From contig CAJNAR010000188.1 in the NCBI GenBank assembly GCA_905220665.1, forward strand, positions 47,499 through 111,498: a stretch of 64,000 nt of DNA. The letters run 5' to 3'. Made by a program: the position numbers and the translations under genes. The notes under the pieces are model-generated. The model did no database searches. It had not been told where the DNA came from and worked only from the letters and a program-made list of their open reading frames with translations. Of the stretch, positions 43,491 through 53,968 are shown in pieces. The stretch's first letter is position 1, and each line of letters opens with the position of its first letter. The stretch is from Albugo candida (lineage: Eukaryota; Oomycota; Peronosporomycetes; Albuginales; Albuginaceae).

Positions 43491-44879
43491 TCACGTATCA
43501 GTTTGACTTATTGTCATGCGCTTCAATTCCAATAAATAGATTTCCGGAACATTTTGCTTCCTCAATTTCTCTAAAGTTTCCTGACGTACCTTTTCCGCTA
43601 TAATGCATTCTTTTGTCTGTTTTTTCTGTCGATATGTTGCATTGACAGCATCAATTTGCTTTGTTTGATTCCGAGATAAAGCATTATTGCGTATTTGTTC
43701 TTCCAATTGCTCGCGATACGCCATTTGACGGTGTCTGTGGATTTCCATAGAGTCCACTTGCTTTTGTACAACTTCCTTCTCCATTTCCATAGAAAGCTTG
43801 TTCAGCTTAGTTTCTGCATCTTTTTCCTTATTTCTTAATGCTTGACGCAACTGTATTTGCTCCGTGCGATCGTCACTGACACGCTGTATTGCTTTTCTAA
43901 GCTCTATTTTTTGGAGGTCTTCCTTGCGTCGAAGACGCATCTCCATAGCCTCATATGCTCTCTTAGCTCGTATCTCGTCCTCAAAAGAACGTGTGTCGCT
44001 TGTTTTCTGCTGTTTGGCACAAAGCTTAGCAAACTGCTGCTCCTTCAATTTATCAAGTTCGAGCTTTTCTTTTCGGCGAGCCTCGTCCTCAGAAGCTTTT
44101 CGACGCAAGAACGCTCGCATCATGCCCTCTTCATACTTTTTGCGATCTATCTCTGCTGCTTTGTGACTTTGAAGACGCTCATTTGTCTGGCGAATTTGCA
44201 CTAAATTCTTCTTGATGGAATCTCGTTGTTTCTCGACTTTCATCTTTTCTTCAGCTTCATACTTTTTGTACATTTGAAGCACTCGACTCCCTTCGAGCGC
44301 TTTCGCTTCTTCTTCCCATATTTTCTTCTTTTGTCGCTCATTAATCTGATCCTCCAATGCATTTCTTGCCTCCAGTGCGTTTAATCGTTTCTCTTCCCGA
44401 GCTTTATTGCATCGGTTCAGCTCTTTGTATCTTTCTTGCTCCATTCTATCGTCATGAGATTTATTGTATCGCGCTTCTCGTGCTTGATTCTCTTTATATT
44501 GTTTACACAGTTTGTCACAATCAGCATATCCCTGTGCTTGCATTGCAAGCGACTGAATACGACGAATAGAAGCGACATGCTGATGCATATTGACGTCCTC
44601 ATCAACGAGCGGAGCCTTCCATAATTGTTCAATGTCCATTTTCAACGTCGCTTGCTCGCGTCGAACTCGAATGCCGTCTCCGTCTTCCATCATAATTCGT
44701 TTTCGCTCTTGCATCTTATTCTGAGCGTCTGATGGCGTATGTGATCCCCCCTCGTTAATGTATCGTTCATCTGAAGACACTTGTGCACGTAATTTCATTT
44801 CATCATAGTTTTCTTGCGTAACAGTACACGTTCCTGCTATATTTCTTCCTGCAAGCCGATGCGTCGATCCCTGAGTCAT
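43491..44879 (-). CDS. CFAP45-like flagellar coiled-coil protein (TPH domain)
   Basis: 462 residues, almost entirely charged alpha-helix rich in E, K, R and Q, as in trichohyalin-plectin-homology proteins. The layout follows CFAP45 (CCDC19): a short N-terminal region (TQENYDEMKLRAQVSSDERY), a long helical TPH domain, and a C-terminus LEKLRKQNVPEIYLLELKRM. That end resembles the CFAP45 ending with its Leu-x-x-x-x-x-Pro-x-x-Tyr pattern. CFAP45 is a microtubule inner protein of motile axonemes. This fits the kinesin-2 gene in the same island and a zoosporic life cycle. Other TPH proteins (CFAP53, trichoplein-like) are alternatives. Confidence 0.65.
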   Translation of the reverse strand: MTQGSTHRLAGRNIAGTCTVTQENYDEMKLRAQVSSDERYINEGGSHTPSDAQNKMQERKRIMMEDGDGIRVRREQATLKMDIEQLWKAPLVDEDVNMHQHVASIRRIQSLAMQAQGYADCDKLCKQYKENQAREARYNKSHDDRMEQERYKELNRCNKAREEKRLNALEARNALEDQINERQKKKIWEEEAKALEGSRVLQMYKKYEAEEKMKVEKQRDSIKKNLVQIRQTNERLQSHKAAEIDRKKYEEGMMRAFLRRKASEDEARRKEKLELDKLKEQQFAKLCAKQQKTSDTRSFEDEIRAKRAYEAMEMRLRRKEDLQKIELRKAIQRVSDDRTEQIQLRQALRNKEKDAETKLNKLSMEMEKEVVQKQVDSMEIHRHRQMAYREQLEEQIRNNALSRNQTKQIDAVNATYRQKKQTKECIIAEKVRQETLEKLRKQNVPEIYLLELKRMTISQTDT

Positions 44880-45789
44880 TGAATTGGTTTATTTACTATC
44901 ACAATCGTTTTCATTCTGTGAAGCTGAGATTAGATTAGCGTGACTATTTATAAGAACTATTTCCAAAGCGATCCCATCAAAATCACTGGGCATTATACGT
45001 ACTGTTCTGCTAGCAAAACGAAAAAACACTACTCAGGTGATCGCTATCAGTCACGATTTAGATGATCAAACATGCTCCACAATGATGCGATATGGTTTCA
45101 AGTGCTCACAGTATGTCGCCATCACGTAAGCTTGTCCAATGTCCACTTTGAGATCACAGCAGATCCGACTGGCGATTGTGGATAAGAAAAATGTGGCTCA
45201 GCCACTCTAGGGAGATGCCTCTCTTGGTCTTGGTTTGTGTTACAATTGGCTGATCTATTCTAGCATGCTCAGCCCCAAGCAAAGCTTCGATTATTCAAGC
45301 ATGTTTTTTTTACATCCTTATTCTGTTGGGATAAGCTTCCAGCAAGCAACCTTTTTACCGTATTCCTTTAGAAGTTTAGGATGAATGTATATGCAGACCG
45401 CACAATTTGAGAGTAGCTTTGAAATGAAAGCTGAGTATGGTAAGTGAAGCAGATTATGTATATCGTATTTTGACGCTACAGTGCCAATAACCTTTAAGTG
45501 AGGTATCTCATCACCATAAAAACTGAGTCGCTTTACCTGTGTTTTTATCCGCTCTGCGACCTGGCTTTGAGAATTAGCATTGTGATAGTGTTGCTGTTCG
45601 CAATCAATTGTCACATGTCCAAAAGATTAATTAGATACATTCGCAAAATTATAACTGCAGCAGCAATTTCGAAAGAAACGTTTTGTGCATATTGGAATAA
45701 TTTGCTGTGTCAGCCGCTCAAAATCGCAATCTGAAACTTGAAAAAGACTATCGATTGAGGTCTATCTCTTTACAAACATCGACGAAAAC
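44880..45789. other. Intergenic
   Basis: Upstream region of the CFAP45-like gene followed by sequence with a 98-codon minus-strand open frame (45318-45614, including QVAERIKTQVKRLSFYGDEI) of unknown nature. No start context or homology to support it as a gene. Confidence 0.4.
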
Positions 45790-47000
45790 GAATCCAGTCA
45801 AATGAGATCTAATCCAAGGACCATTTTCCAAAGCGTACAAACATACGTACAGTTGCCTAGGTCATAAGCCGTACCATAGTCCAGCATAGTCTCATATGCT
45901 TCTTCTCCATGTTGAGCAACCAGGTAATTTATGTCTGCTAGATGTCGAATTTGGTTATGCATCGGCCGTCCTCGCACAAATTTTTCTTTCAGTCTTGTTG
46001 AATCCATTCCAGCAAAACCGTTGCGATCGAAGGCTCAATACTTTTGGAAGCACACTCACATCACCACAATTTGATCGGGGTACAGTTGCCAAAATCACAT
46101 CGTGATTTCAATCATATAGTAAGTTGATAGCTGGTTGACGTTGTGATCGAAGTAAGATACCTTTTCCCAGCTGTATTCAAACACGATCTTCGGACAGTCA
46201 CCAAACGGTTCCGGAGCAAGCTGCTGGAAGCACTTCGGATGTGTCCAAAACACTTCTGCGATCTCGGTCGTGTTTTACCGAGTTCACCGAGGCTTTTACT
46301 CTTTTGACGAAGGAAAACTTATAATGGGCCCAGCATGTTTTTTAACTTTTTCTGATGGATTAACTGGGGAGTCGTTCTCTGACCTCTTGGAGAAATCATG
46401 ATAGTGCCCTGATGTTCCCTGGATTCGTTAATGACTTAATGCCTTGGTACTATCTTCGATCGGCGTACGACGACAAGAATCATTCGGAAGGCGCTATAAA
46501 ATTCTTCAGGTGACAATCGAAAGATTCATCTTGACTGTATCTGGTATTGTTTTCGACCAAAATTCACAGCTTTTGAAGACTCGAGTAAAAAGAGCGCTGT
46601 GATATTTGGTGTCTTGAGTGCGATATCGAGCTGCTGCAGCTTTCAAATCTTTTCACATTTTCTGAGATCGAAGTTCTTCGTAACTATTCGAAAACCATAT
46701 TAACGTTTGATTGGTTTTCTTCCTCAAGTTAAGAACATGTGAAAAATTGTGAGAACATTTAGAAAACAGATCAATACGACATGTCGTTGCGCGGTAATGG
46801 TCCTGTAACTATCAATGGACGTTGCGCACCCAAAGCATCTACCACAGTCAACTGCAAAAGCCATTCAAAATACGCTGATCTTCATGGCTCGTATCGATTC
46901 TTCCACTCGATGTATCGCTAGCTGGGTCGAGTGTTGTCTTAAAACACCAGTCTGTTGCGGATATGTACCTACCTTCATTCTTTACACAGGATGTAGCGCT
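45790..47000 (-). mobile_element. Degraded LINE ORF2 relic
   Basis: The minus strand at 45798-46007 reads EKFVRGRPMHNQIRHLADI…AQHGEEAYETMLDYGTAYD, matching the RT fingers/palm of the 60-kb copy (FVRGRSMHHHIRHLTDIQDL…FLDFEKAYD). Near 46617 GATATCGAGCTGCTGC matches the linker, and 46795-46940 matches the endonuclease region (GGTAATGGTCCTGTAA; the frame reads LDPASDTSSGRID, matching LDPAIDASSGTIR). Endonuclease and RT are compressed by deletions. More diverged than the 52-64 kb copies. Confidence 0.8.
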
Positions 47001-48116
47001 CCACAAAACAAAAATTCCCTGTAGGAAGGTTTGGTAAATATCAAGATCGACATATTTACTCACTTTCTCTAGAATTGAGTGCTGCCCCAGACCGTGCTGC
47101 ATTTTCAGAGCACAATAAATGATTGTTGTCTTAATTAGGCTATCATTTGAAAGTGACTCATGTGTCTCATGTGCTACTTCCACGTAGAAAGTGCGGTTCA
47201 GCAGTCGAAAGTTGGTGGGAATGAAATAGCTCTCCTTTTTTTTTCACGATCTTTTGAGGTCGGTACATCGCACAATCGAAGTGATACAATCACTTGAATA
47301 CTGAATGGGCAGAATAAATATTGTTTGGATAAGAATGGAAGTAGCAGGAGCAACCCGCACTCAATCGCGTTGAGATTAGATATCTGACACAAAAGCGGAT
47401 GCAAAAGGAAAAGCATGATGATGCAACACGTTGTTTGAATGCATTCGAATTCTGAAATTTTGCATTGGTAGCAGAACATTGAAGTTTAGTCATAAAATTG
47501 TAGACATGGGATAAGCAGAATCCTTCAACCCCTTCGGGTAGAGGGTCTATCATTATAGTCGCAGCAATAGATACTGATGTGTGGCACTAGTACGATAAAG
47601 CATCTAAAAAAGGTGTAAAACGTCCAGCTATAAAATGCGTGCTATACTCACTTTATTCGTTTGCATCAAAGGGGAGGGAAAAGGGAGAAATACGGCTTTG
47701 CGGGTCCGGTTTTATGCACATGGCAAAAAAAAGACAGCCCGCCGATCTTGATTCCCAGTCTCCCAATATCGAACCAAACTGAACAACAATCCAAATCGAG
47801 TAAACAAGTCATATTTCCTCGCGGATGTCATGAAATGACGTCGAGTCAAATCACTGGTGGAATTAGCTTGATGTGCATCTTCCGTTTGCAAATCTCAGGA
47901 ATAATGATCTACATCATGCATGGTTAATACACTGGTGAAGCTGTCACTTAGGACCGAGAAAACTTTATCAAGCTAATAAGTCTTGGAAGAACTGTAATAT
48001 TATTCATATGAGCAATACTGGCTCATCATTGCACTGGAAATCGCATGTACTACGCCTTCCAAATTTTATATATGAAATTTGTGGTCAGTGTGACTCATTC
48101 TTGAATTATCCACGTC
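47001..48116. other. Intergenic, upstream of the third CCG gene
   Basis: No gene recognised. Short open frames overlap on both strands. The last 100 bases upstream of 48117 hold TATATATGA-type AT-rich sequence but no assignable promoter element. Confidence 0.45.
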
Positions 48117-50153
48117 ATGCGGATGAAGCAACTTTTGTTTGTGCTTCTGTTTCATTCCTTTGGTACTGGATACTGTCAAGTGTTACCTGATTTGAAAACG
48201 ATGCTCGTCTACGTCAAGCTCGGATCGTCAAGCTTGGCTACTTGCCAGGAGTGTATTCTATCTATCGCAGGTGCCGTTCGTGCAAGGCTCATTACACAAC
48301 GCAACGTACAGTCTGAAGTAGTGTTTAAAGTCACAGCCTCAGATTTTGGTTTTGTGATGGTGCAACAATATTGCTCGAAAACGACACAATGTGATAAGCT
48401 GACAGTTAAAAATCCTTCCGGCTCAACCTTTGTTCCAACTCTCATGCAAAATCAAGTACCAAGGGTTCACGAAGATCCTTCCAATACTATATTATGCCTC
48501 GTCGCAACACAATCGAGCACAAGATGTAGAGCCTGCTTGAGAGAATCTAGCGATTCGGCATATTTGGGAGATTTCCGATTAGCAGCACTGACATGCCATC
48601 ATTTGCATACAATCTACCTTATGTCCACATCAAGAAAAGCTAGCGACATTGTCTTACCATGCATTGCATCGCAGGCTTGTACCGCATCGACTGTGCAAAT
48701 TCAGGCTAGAACATGCGCTCCACTACTCCTCAATGGACCAATGCAAGACACCCCATACAAGGAAGAAGGTACTCCTTTTAAGTACGAGACTCGTCCAAAC
48801 AAAGAAAGTCAAATGGTGACTATCCAAAATCATTCTAGGTCGGTCAAATTGAAGGAATACTGTTTAAGCAAACATTTGAAGAATCGTAACGACCTCACTG
48901 TCATTTTGAAGGAAATAGCGAAAGTGACGAATGGATTTGTTGTGGTGCTGCATCATGTAACTGACTCCGATAATGAGAACTCAGAACCTTACTACATGCA
49001 TGTTCTTGCTCAGTCATTTCCCTCAATGAATATGAAAGATGGCTATGTGAAGCTTGGCTCTGTTAAGTCATTGAAAGTTGAAGAAAAAGCAGTTTGCAAT
49101 GAGCGTAATGCGCTACAGTTCGACACATTACCGATCAAAGATCAGGTTTCTGTTTCGATGAGTGAAGAAAAGCGAACGATGCAGAAAAACATTGTCATCG
49201 ATTATTCAACTGAGTGCGTCCGGGCAAGCTCCAAAATAATAAAAGAATGTGATGAATGCATCACTAAGTTGGGGGTTACACTCAATACCAATGCGCTTCT
49301 GTCAAAATCAACGTCATTATCCTACTTAACAAGCAACTTTGATAAAAGAAAACTTCCATCTTGCATCAAGTCTCATATCAAAAGCACTACGCAATGTTCT
49401 CATTTGGTATATGTTCCTAATTTCATGTGTGAGTATGAATTCCAGCAACATGAGCAATACGTCGGTCATCAACAAAACCATGATAATTCGGCAGGTACCT
49501 ACCAAGTAACGGAAGAATCACAGAACGGTTTGGTCCTCTTTGTTGCATTGAGAGTTGGTCCATCGAGTTTTCATCTATTTGGATTTCCCATCCACTCGGA
49601 AGTAAACGTTATGCTGGTCCTCTATCAGGAGGAGGGTGCTCGAGACTGTCTGATAAATCTTGCGCTCAGATACGATGTATTGATGATCTCACTTGAGAAA
49701 CGTTACATATGGATGCCATATGAGCCCGAAATAACTTTTCAGAATGTAGTATGCAAAGGCCTCACTTTTGTGCGAAGCTTGTATCATAATGTTGATTTAA
49801 TGCAGTCAGTATCTGCCATCAATGTTAGTCAATTACTCACAGAGTCTGAGACAGGGAAAGAAGCGCACGCTGTGCATCTCGAGGAGGAAGCGAGCAGTTC
49901 TGGAGCGTATATGATCAAAAAAGATTCGCACAAAAAGACAAGAAAACTATTAAGCGATCGCCATAACGACGGCTTTGACGATGATAGCGAGGAGAATTCT
50001 TTGAGTAGAGCAAAGACATCAGACAAAATGAAGTGGAAGAACAACATGGAACTCCCAAATGTCTATCAAAAGATCGATCCTGTCAGTAATTATGGTCACC
50101 ACAAGAACGACGCAATTGACACCAAATTGGAGTATGCGAAGCTGCCAAACTAA
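48117..50153 (+). CDS. CCG-type secreted protein with CX2CX5G motif, candidate effector
   Basis: 678 residues with signal peptide MRMKQLLFVLLFHSFGTGYC (cleavage near residue 20; Met3 is an alternative start). CQECILSIAG at 43-52 is an exact CX2CX5G, the motif defining Albugo CCG effector candidates. Cysteine modules repeat: C43-x2-C46 with C86/C92, C137-x2-C140 with C182/C188, a cysteine-poor stretch (249-327), then C378-x2-C381 with C416/C427. Spacing parallels the 14741 gene despite low identity. Residues about 510-600 resemble the C-terminal domain of that protein. The tail (about 615-678) is charged and low-complexity (KKTRKLLSDRHNDGFDDDSEE) and looks disordered. Secreted, role at the host interface inferred. 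Intact frame, no intron needed. Confidence 0.8.
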   Translation: MRMKQLLFVLLFHSFGTGYCQVLPDLKTMLVYVKLGSSSLATCQECILSIAGAVRARLITQRNVQSEVVFKVTASDFGFVMVQQYCSKTTQCDKLTVKNPSGSTFVPTLMQNQVPRVHEDPSNTILCLVATQSSTRCRACLRESSDSAYLGDFRLAALTCHHLHTIYLMSTSRKASDIVLPCIASQACTASTVQIQARTCAPLLLNGPMQDTPYKEEGTPFKYETRPNKESQMVTIQNHSRSVKLKEYCLSKHLKNRNDLTVILKEIAKVTNGFVVVLHHVTDSDNENSEPYYMHVLAQSFPSMNMKDGYVKLGSVKSLKVEEKAVCNERNALQFDTLPIKDQVSVSMSEEKRTMQKNIVIDYSTECVRASSKIIKECDECITKLGVTLNTNALLSKSTSLSYLTSNFDKRKLPSCIKSHIKSTTQCSHLVYVPNFMCEYEFQQHEQYVGHQQNHDNSAGTYQVTEESQNGLVLFVALRVGPSSFHLFGFPIHSEVNVMLVLYQEEGARDCLINLALRYDVLMISLEKRYIWMPYEPEITFQNVVCKGLTFVRSLYHNVDLMQSVSAINVSQLLTESETGKEAHAVHLEEEASSSGAYMIKKDSHKKTRKLLSDRHNDGFDDDSEENSLSRAKTSDKMKWKNNMELPNVYQKIDPVSNYGHHKNDAIDTKLEYAKLPN

Positions 50154-51398
50154 TACTGAATGACCAAGACGAAACCAAATATGACAACTCAAGTGAGTGC
50201 GTAGCAGGAAGCGAGAAAGAAGAAGGAGCGTTGTAATATGCTCGACATTCCCATATCTACAGTAATGAAGATAATAGATTGAGATTATCATTCCTGATGT
50301 AGATAGCTGGGTTTCCACTAGCGTTCTGTAGAAAAGCGTCTTGCTAAATCAATGCCGTACATACTCCTCACAGTGTTGGCAAGATCAACAACACGACTGC
50401 CAACGAACATGAGGTCATAACACGATCCTTTAAGAACACATGAGTAAGCTTTGTTGACAACGTTGATATTTTATGACTGTATCATGTTGATATAAATTCA
50501 CAGTGAATGACTGCCCGCTTATGCAGTCATGGCGTTAGTCCCTGCTTCAAATCGCAAGTAAGCTTTCGCGCACACGTATATTTTGATAGACGAATCTGAA
50601 TTAATTCTCTTCGAAGGCAACGATAGAGTATTAGCATACTGATTTTCTTCGGGATATCCATAAAAAGTAGCAAATACTACATCAAGAATTTCCTGATGTC
50701 CTTTTGGCGCTTCTCGTATATATCAAAGGAATGATTGATCGTGGTGAGAATTAGTTTGAAGTTGCTGAAGAGCGAAGCATTTAATGGGGTTCTTCTTACA
50801 CAGCAAGCTGTATCAGAATGCGAGATGCCAAGTAACGTTACGTTAGTAGTACACATAGGCTTTTTTCTTCTATTGATTCACCGTCTATCTACTTGATCAT
50901 CCGGCTAATATATAAAATAACTGACGCATAATGTCTTAAAATGGACGTCATCAATCGGTACTATATAGGCTTTCTTATTTGGATTCGATAGTGCTTGTAA
51001 CATCCATGTTGAAAATATTCATGTAAAAGTGAGCATACTCCACATCAATAGATTGAGCGAATACAGCATATGAGATCTATTAGTCGTTGAAACGAAGCTG
51101 TGGTTGGCAAAGCTTCGAGAACTTTTCAAAGCGCTTTGCCTTGTTTAGCATTCTCTAATTTGGCTGTGGTATTCCGCTCCTTCAGCCATCATGTAGTGTT
51201 GTGTTCTTTGTCCGCATAAAAAAAGGACAACATCTTCTTTTCCTTAGTGTTTTGCGCTAAAAACTCTCGATTTGGCTGGTAAAGTTTTATTTTTCACTTC
51301 TTGCTGGCTAGTCGACTTGCAAAACTGGTGCCTCAGTTGCTTCAACTCAGGGTTATTGCGCTCCCAAATTGTTTCAATAATAGCAACAAACTCTGTAG
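50154..51398. other. Intergenic
   Basis: Downstream of the CCG gene. A 73-codon minus-strand frame (51244-51465) overlaps the start of the decayed plus-strand frame. No recognisable gene, RNA or repeat. Confidence 0.4.
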
Positions 51399-52091
51399 GA
51401 GGTCGTACAGCGAGACCTAATCTTATATTGTCAATGTAACAGCTCAGTGGAACTGAAGAAGTCACAGGTTGGTGATTTCTCTTTCAATCAAAATCCTACC
51501 GAGAAATACTTCCATTCGCCATTAAAGGATCTGGGCATGTCAACGAGTGGGATGAACAGTTCCTTGAAAATCACATCTTTAATCAAAAAAGCTTCATGGA
51601 GAACATATCATTCAATATCAAACATCGGAGAAGGAAAAAGTTATGAATTTAGGGTTCCGGCCAATTTGAAGACGTAAGAATATACCCTAGATCGAATAAA
51701 CTACTCTGGAATGAGCACCGATGACGTGCTAGAATGTGATACGTCGGACGACTTCCACAGTGTGAGAAAAGTATTGATTAAATTGAAGCATTCCATCCTG
51801 ATGAAAAGAAATTACTTGGATTGAGTGCTTCTAGAGATACGAGAACAGAATTCCCATGATGTCAAACGAAGAATGTATAAAAAAAACCAAGCTCAGTATG
51901 TTCTTTGCCTCGTCTCCGAATATGACACACCGATTCAGCAAAGCTCACAAATTTTTTCCAAAGTGAACACCGACATTGCAACGAGCAATCCGCATACTCT
52001 AATGATGAAAAGCAGATTGAAAAGAATAACATGTAGTATCTGTGATAGTCACCACAGCAATTCCTTAACGACAGGGTTACAGAACATTTAA
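51399..52091 (+). pseudogene. Decayed reading frame of unknown origin
   Basis: A single plus-strand frame runs from 51399 to the stop ending at 52091 (231 codons) with only two internal stops, TAA at 51675-51677 and TGA at 51822-51824. That is far fewer than expected in such AT-rich DNA. Composition is protein-like, with a C-x2-C near the end (ITCSICDSHHSN). It ends where the LINE fragment begins. It may be the 3' part of a cysteine-rich secreted protein gene, but I cannot show homology. Confidence 0.4.
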
Positions 52092-52098
52092 AGCTGGA

Positions 52099-53952
52099 AT
52101 TTGTTGAATTCGAGATAGGTCGCATACACTTTTTCCTCAAGAAGAGTAGCCAAATCTTGGATGTTGGTGACATGTCGAATATGGCGATGCATCTACCTTC
52201 CTCGCACGAATGCTTTTTAATCTTGATGGATCAATTTTTGTAAAAACCGTTGCAATCGATACGCCAACACTTTTGAAAGTACTCTCACATCGACGCAAAG
52301 CAGCGCGATCGGCCGATAGTTGCCAGGATCACCCCATGATCCTTTTTGTACAATAATGTTCTTGCCGAATGACGTTGTGATCGAAGTAAGATACTTATTT
52401 CCAGCTTATTTTTGAACACGATCTTCAGACACTCGCCAAACGTTTCCGGATCAAGCTGATAAAATGCAGATGGTAGTCCATCCATACCTGGAGAAGAACT
52501 ACTCCGCATGTGCTTGATCGCTTCCGCCATCTCGGTCGTACTTAACCGAGTGGAGAGACGTTCTTGCTCTGCTGAGGCAAGTGAAACTTGAATCGAATCG
52601 AGTAACTTTTTTGCTTTCTGTCACTTGGATCATATGAGTCGGTCTCAGAGCTATAAACAGAGCCCATGACGCCACCCCAATGATCTCTGAATTCGTCAAT
52701 AATCCCCCTCGGGTTCGATGTCACGGTACCACATTTTTTTGTAACATTTTCGATCGGCACGCGACGACAAGAACTATCCGGAGGGCGAAAAAAATGCTTT
52801 GAAGAGTTCTCCATATGCTTCACGTGATGGTCGAAGCTTTCATCTTGGTTGTATTCGCGTTGTTTTCGACTGAGATTTTAAATTGTTGGAGACTCGATTC
52901 GTAAAAATACCGTGACTCATTGTTGTCTTGAATACGATATCGAGCTGCTGCGACTTCCAAAACACGCTGGCTAGACTCAACATCACGTCGGCTATCTTTT
53001 GCAACCTTTTTTTCAATGCTTTGAAGCTTTTTCTTGATTTTCCTCTTCCAACTTTCCCACATTTTACCGGGATTCGAAGTTGTCCGTAACTGGTTGAGCA
53101 CCAAAATCGCTTCCAATTTGATTGCTTCGACAACTTTAGGATATTCAAATAGTCGTAATGAACATTTCCAATATCCTCGACCGGGTGATTGAGTTGGATT
53201 TGCAAAAGTTACTTTTTGTGCCAGATGATCTCCCGCATGTCGTGGACGAAAATACTCAGAGGTTTTGTATACCATATTGAATAGCTCTTCCGACATGCAG
53301 ATATAATCAAGTCGATTCTTGCGCGGTAATGGTCCTGTAAATACTGTTTCAGTCGGATGTTGGATTCGCCAAGCGTCTACCACATCCAATTGTGAAAGCC
53401 ATTCCAAACACGCCAATCGACTTGGTTCGTGTCGAATTGTTCCACTCGAAGCATCGATAGCTGAATCGAGTGGCGTGTTGAAATCACCAAATACGATATG
53501 TGTTGCGGTCGATTCGAAAGTGTTGGAAAGCAATAAATCATAAAAACCCACTCGTTCCTCGGCCGTGACCGGTGCATATACATTGTGAATATACACCGGT
53601 GCATCGTGAATGAGAAGACGCAAAACCAAATAACGATTTCGAATGCTTCGTTCGGTAAGTTCTTCAGCTGTTGAGTAACCGGGAAAGTCCGAACGAAGAA
53701 TTGTCATGACGCCGCCACTGCGGTTTTGAGTCGGATGTAGAAATGCACTGTTGTGATCATTGACAAACATTTTGTGCTGCATTTTTGAGGATAATAAAAA
53801 CTGAAATGAGTCCAGTTGGTTGTGATCGTGAAACTTGGTTTCTTGAACACAACAAATGGAGTGTTGTGCTAGGATGTGGTCGATAAAAAGATGACCATTT
53901 TTATGAATTCCATTAACATTCACCGTGAGTGCTGAGATATTGTTCCACGTTG
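52099..53952 (-). pseudogene. LINE copy 1 ORF2 (endonuclease and partial RT, frameshifted)
   Basis: An APE-type endonuclease is intact at 52820-53923: QETK, VYNVYAP-type strand (YIHNVYAPV), GDFNTPLD, RLDYICMS, and the HAGDH catalytic His region. Then frameshifts near 52826, 52625 and 52355 split the linker and RT start (SSSPGMDGLPSAFYQLDPETF). A one-base difference from copy 2 just after the ORF1/ORF2 junction also breaks the start. RT catalytic motifs are missing. Confidence 0.88.
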
Positions 53953-53968
53953 AATAATCGAGGAGCCC

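Noticed and set aside
49930..49999. RxLR-dEER-like motif in the 48117 CCG protein tail
   Set aside because: RxLR motifs lie just after the signal peptide. This one is near the C-terminus in a disordered charged tail and lacks the canonical fourth Arg.
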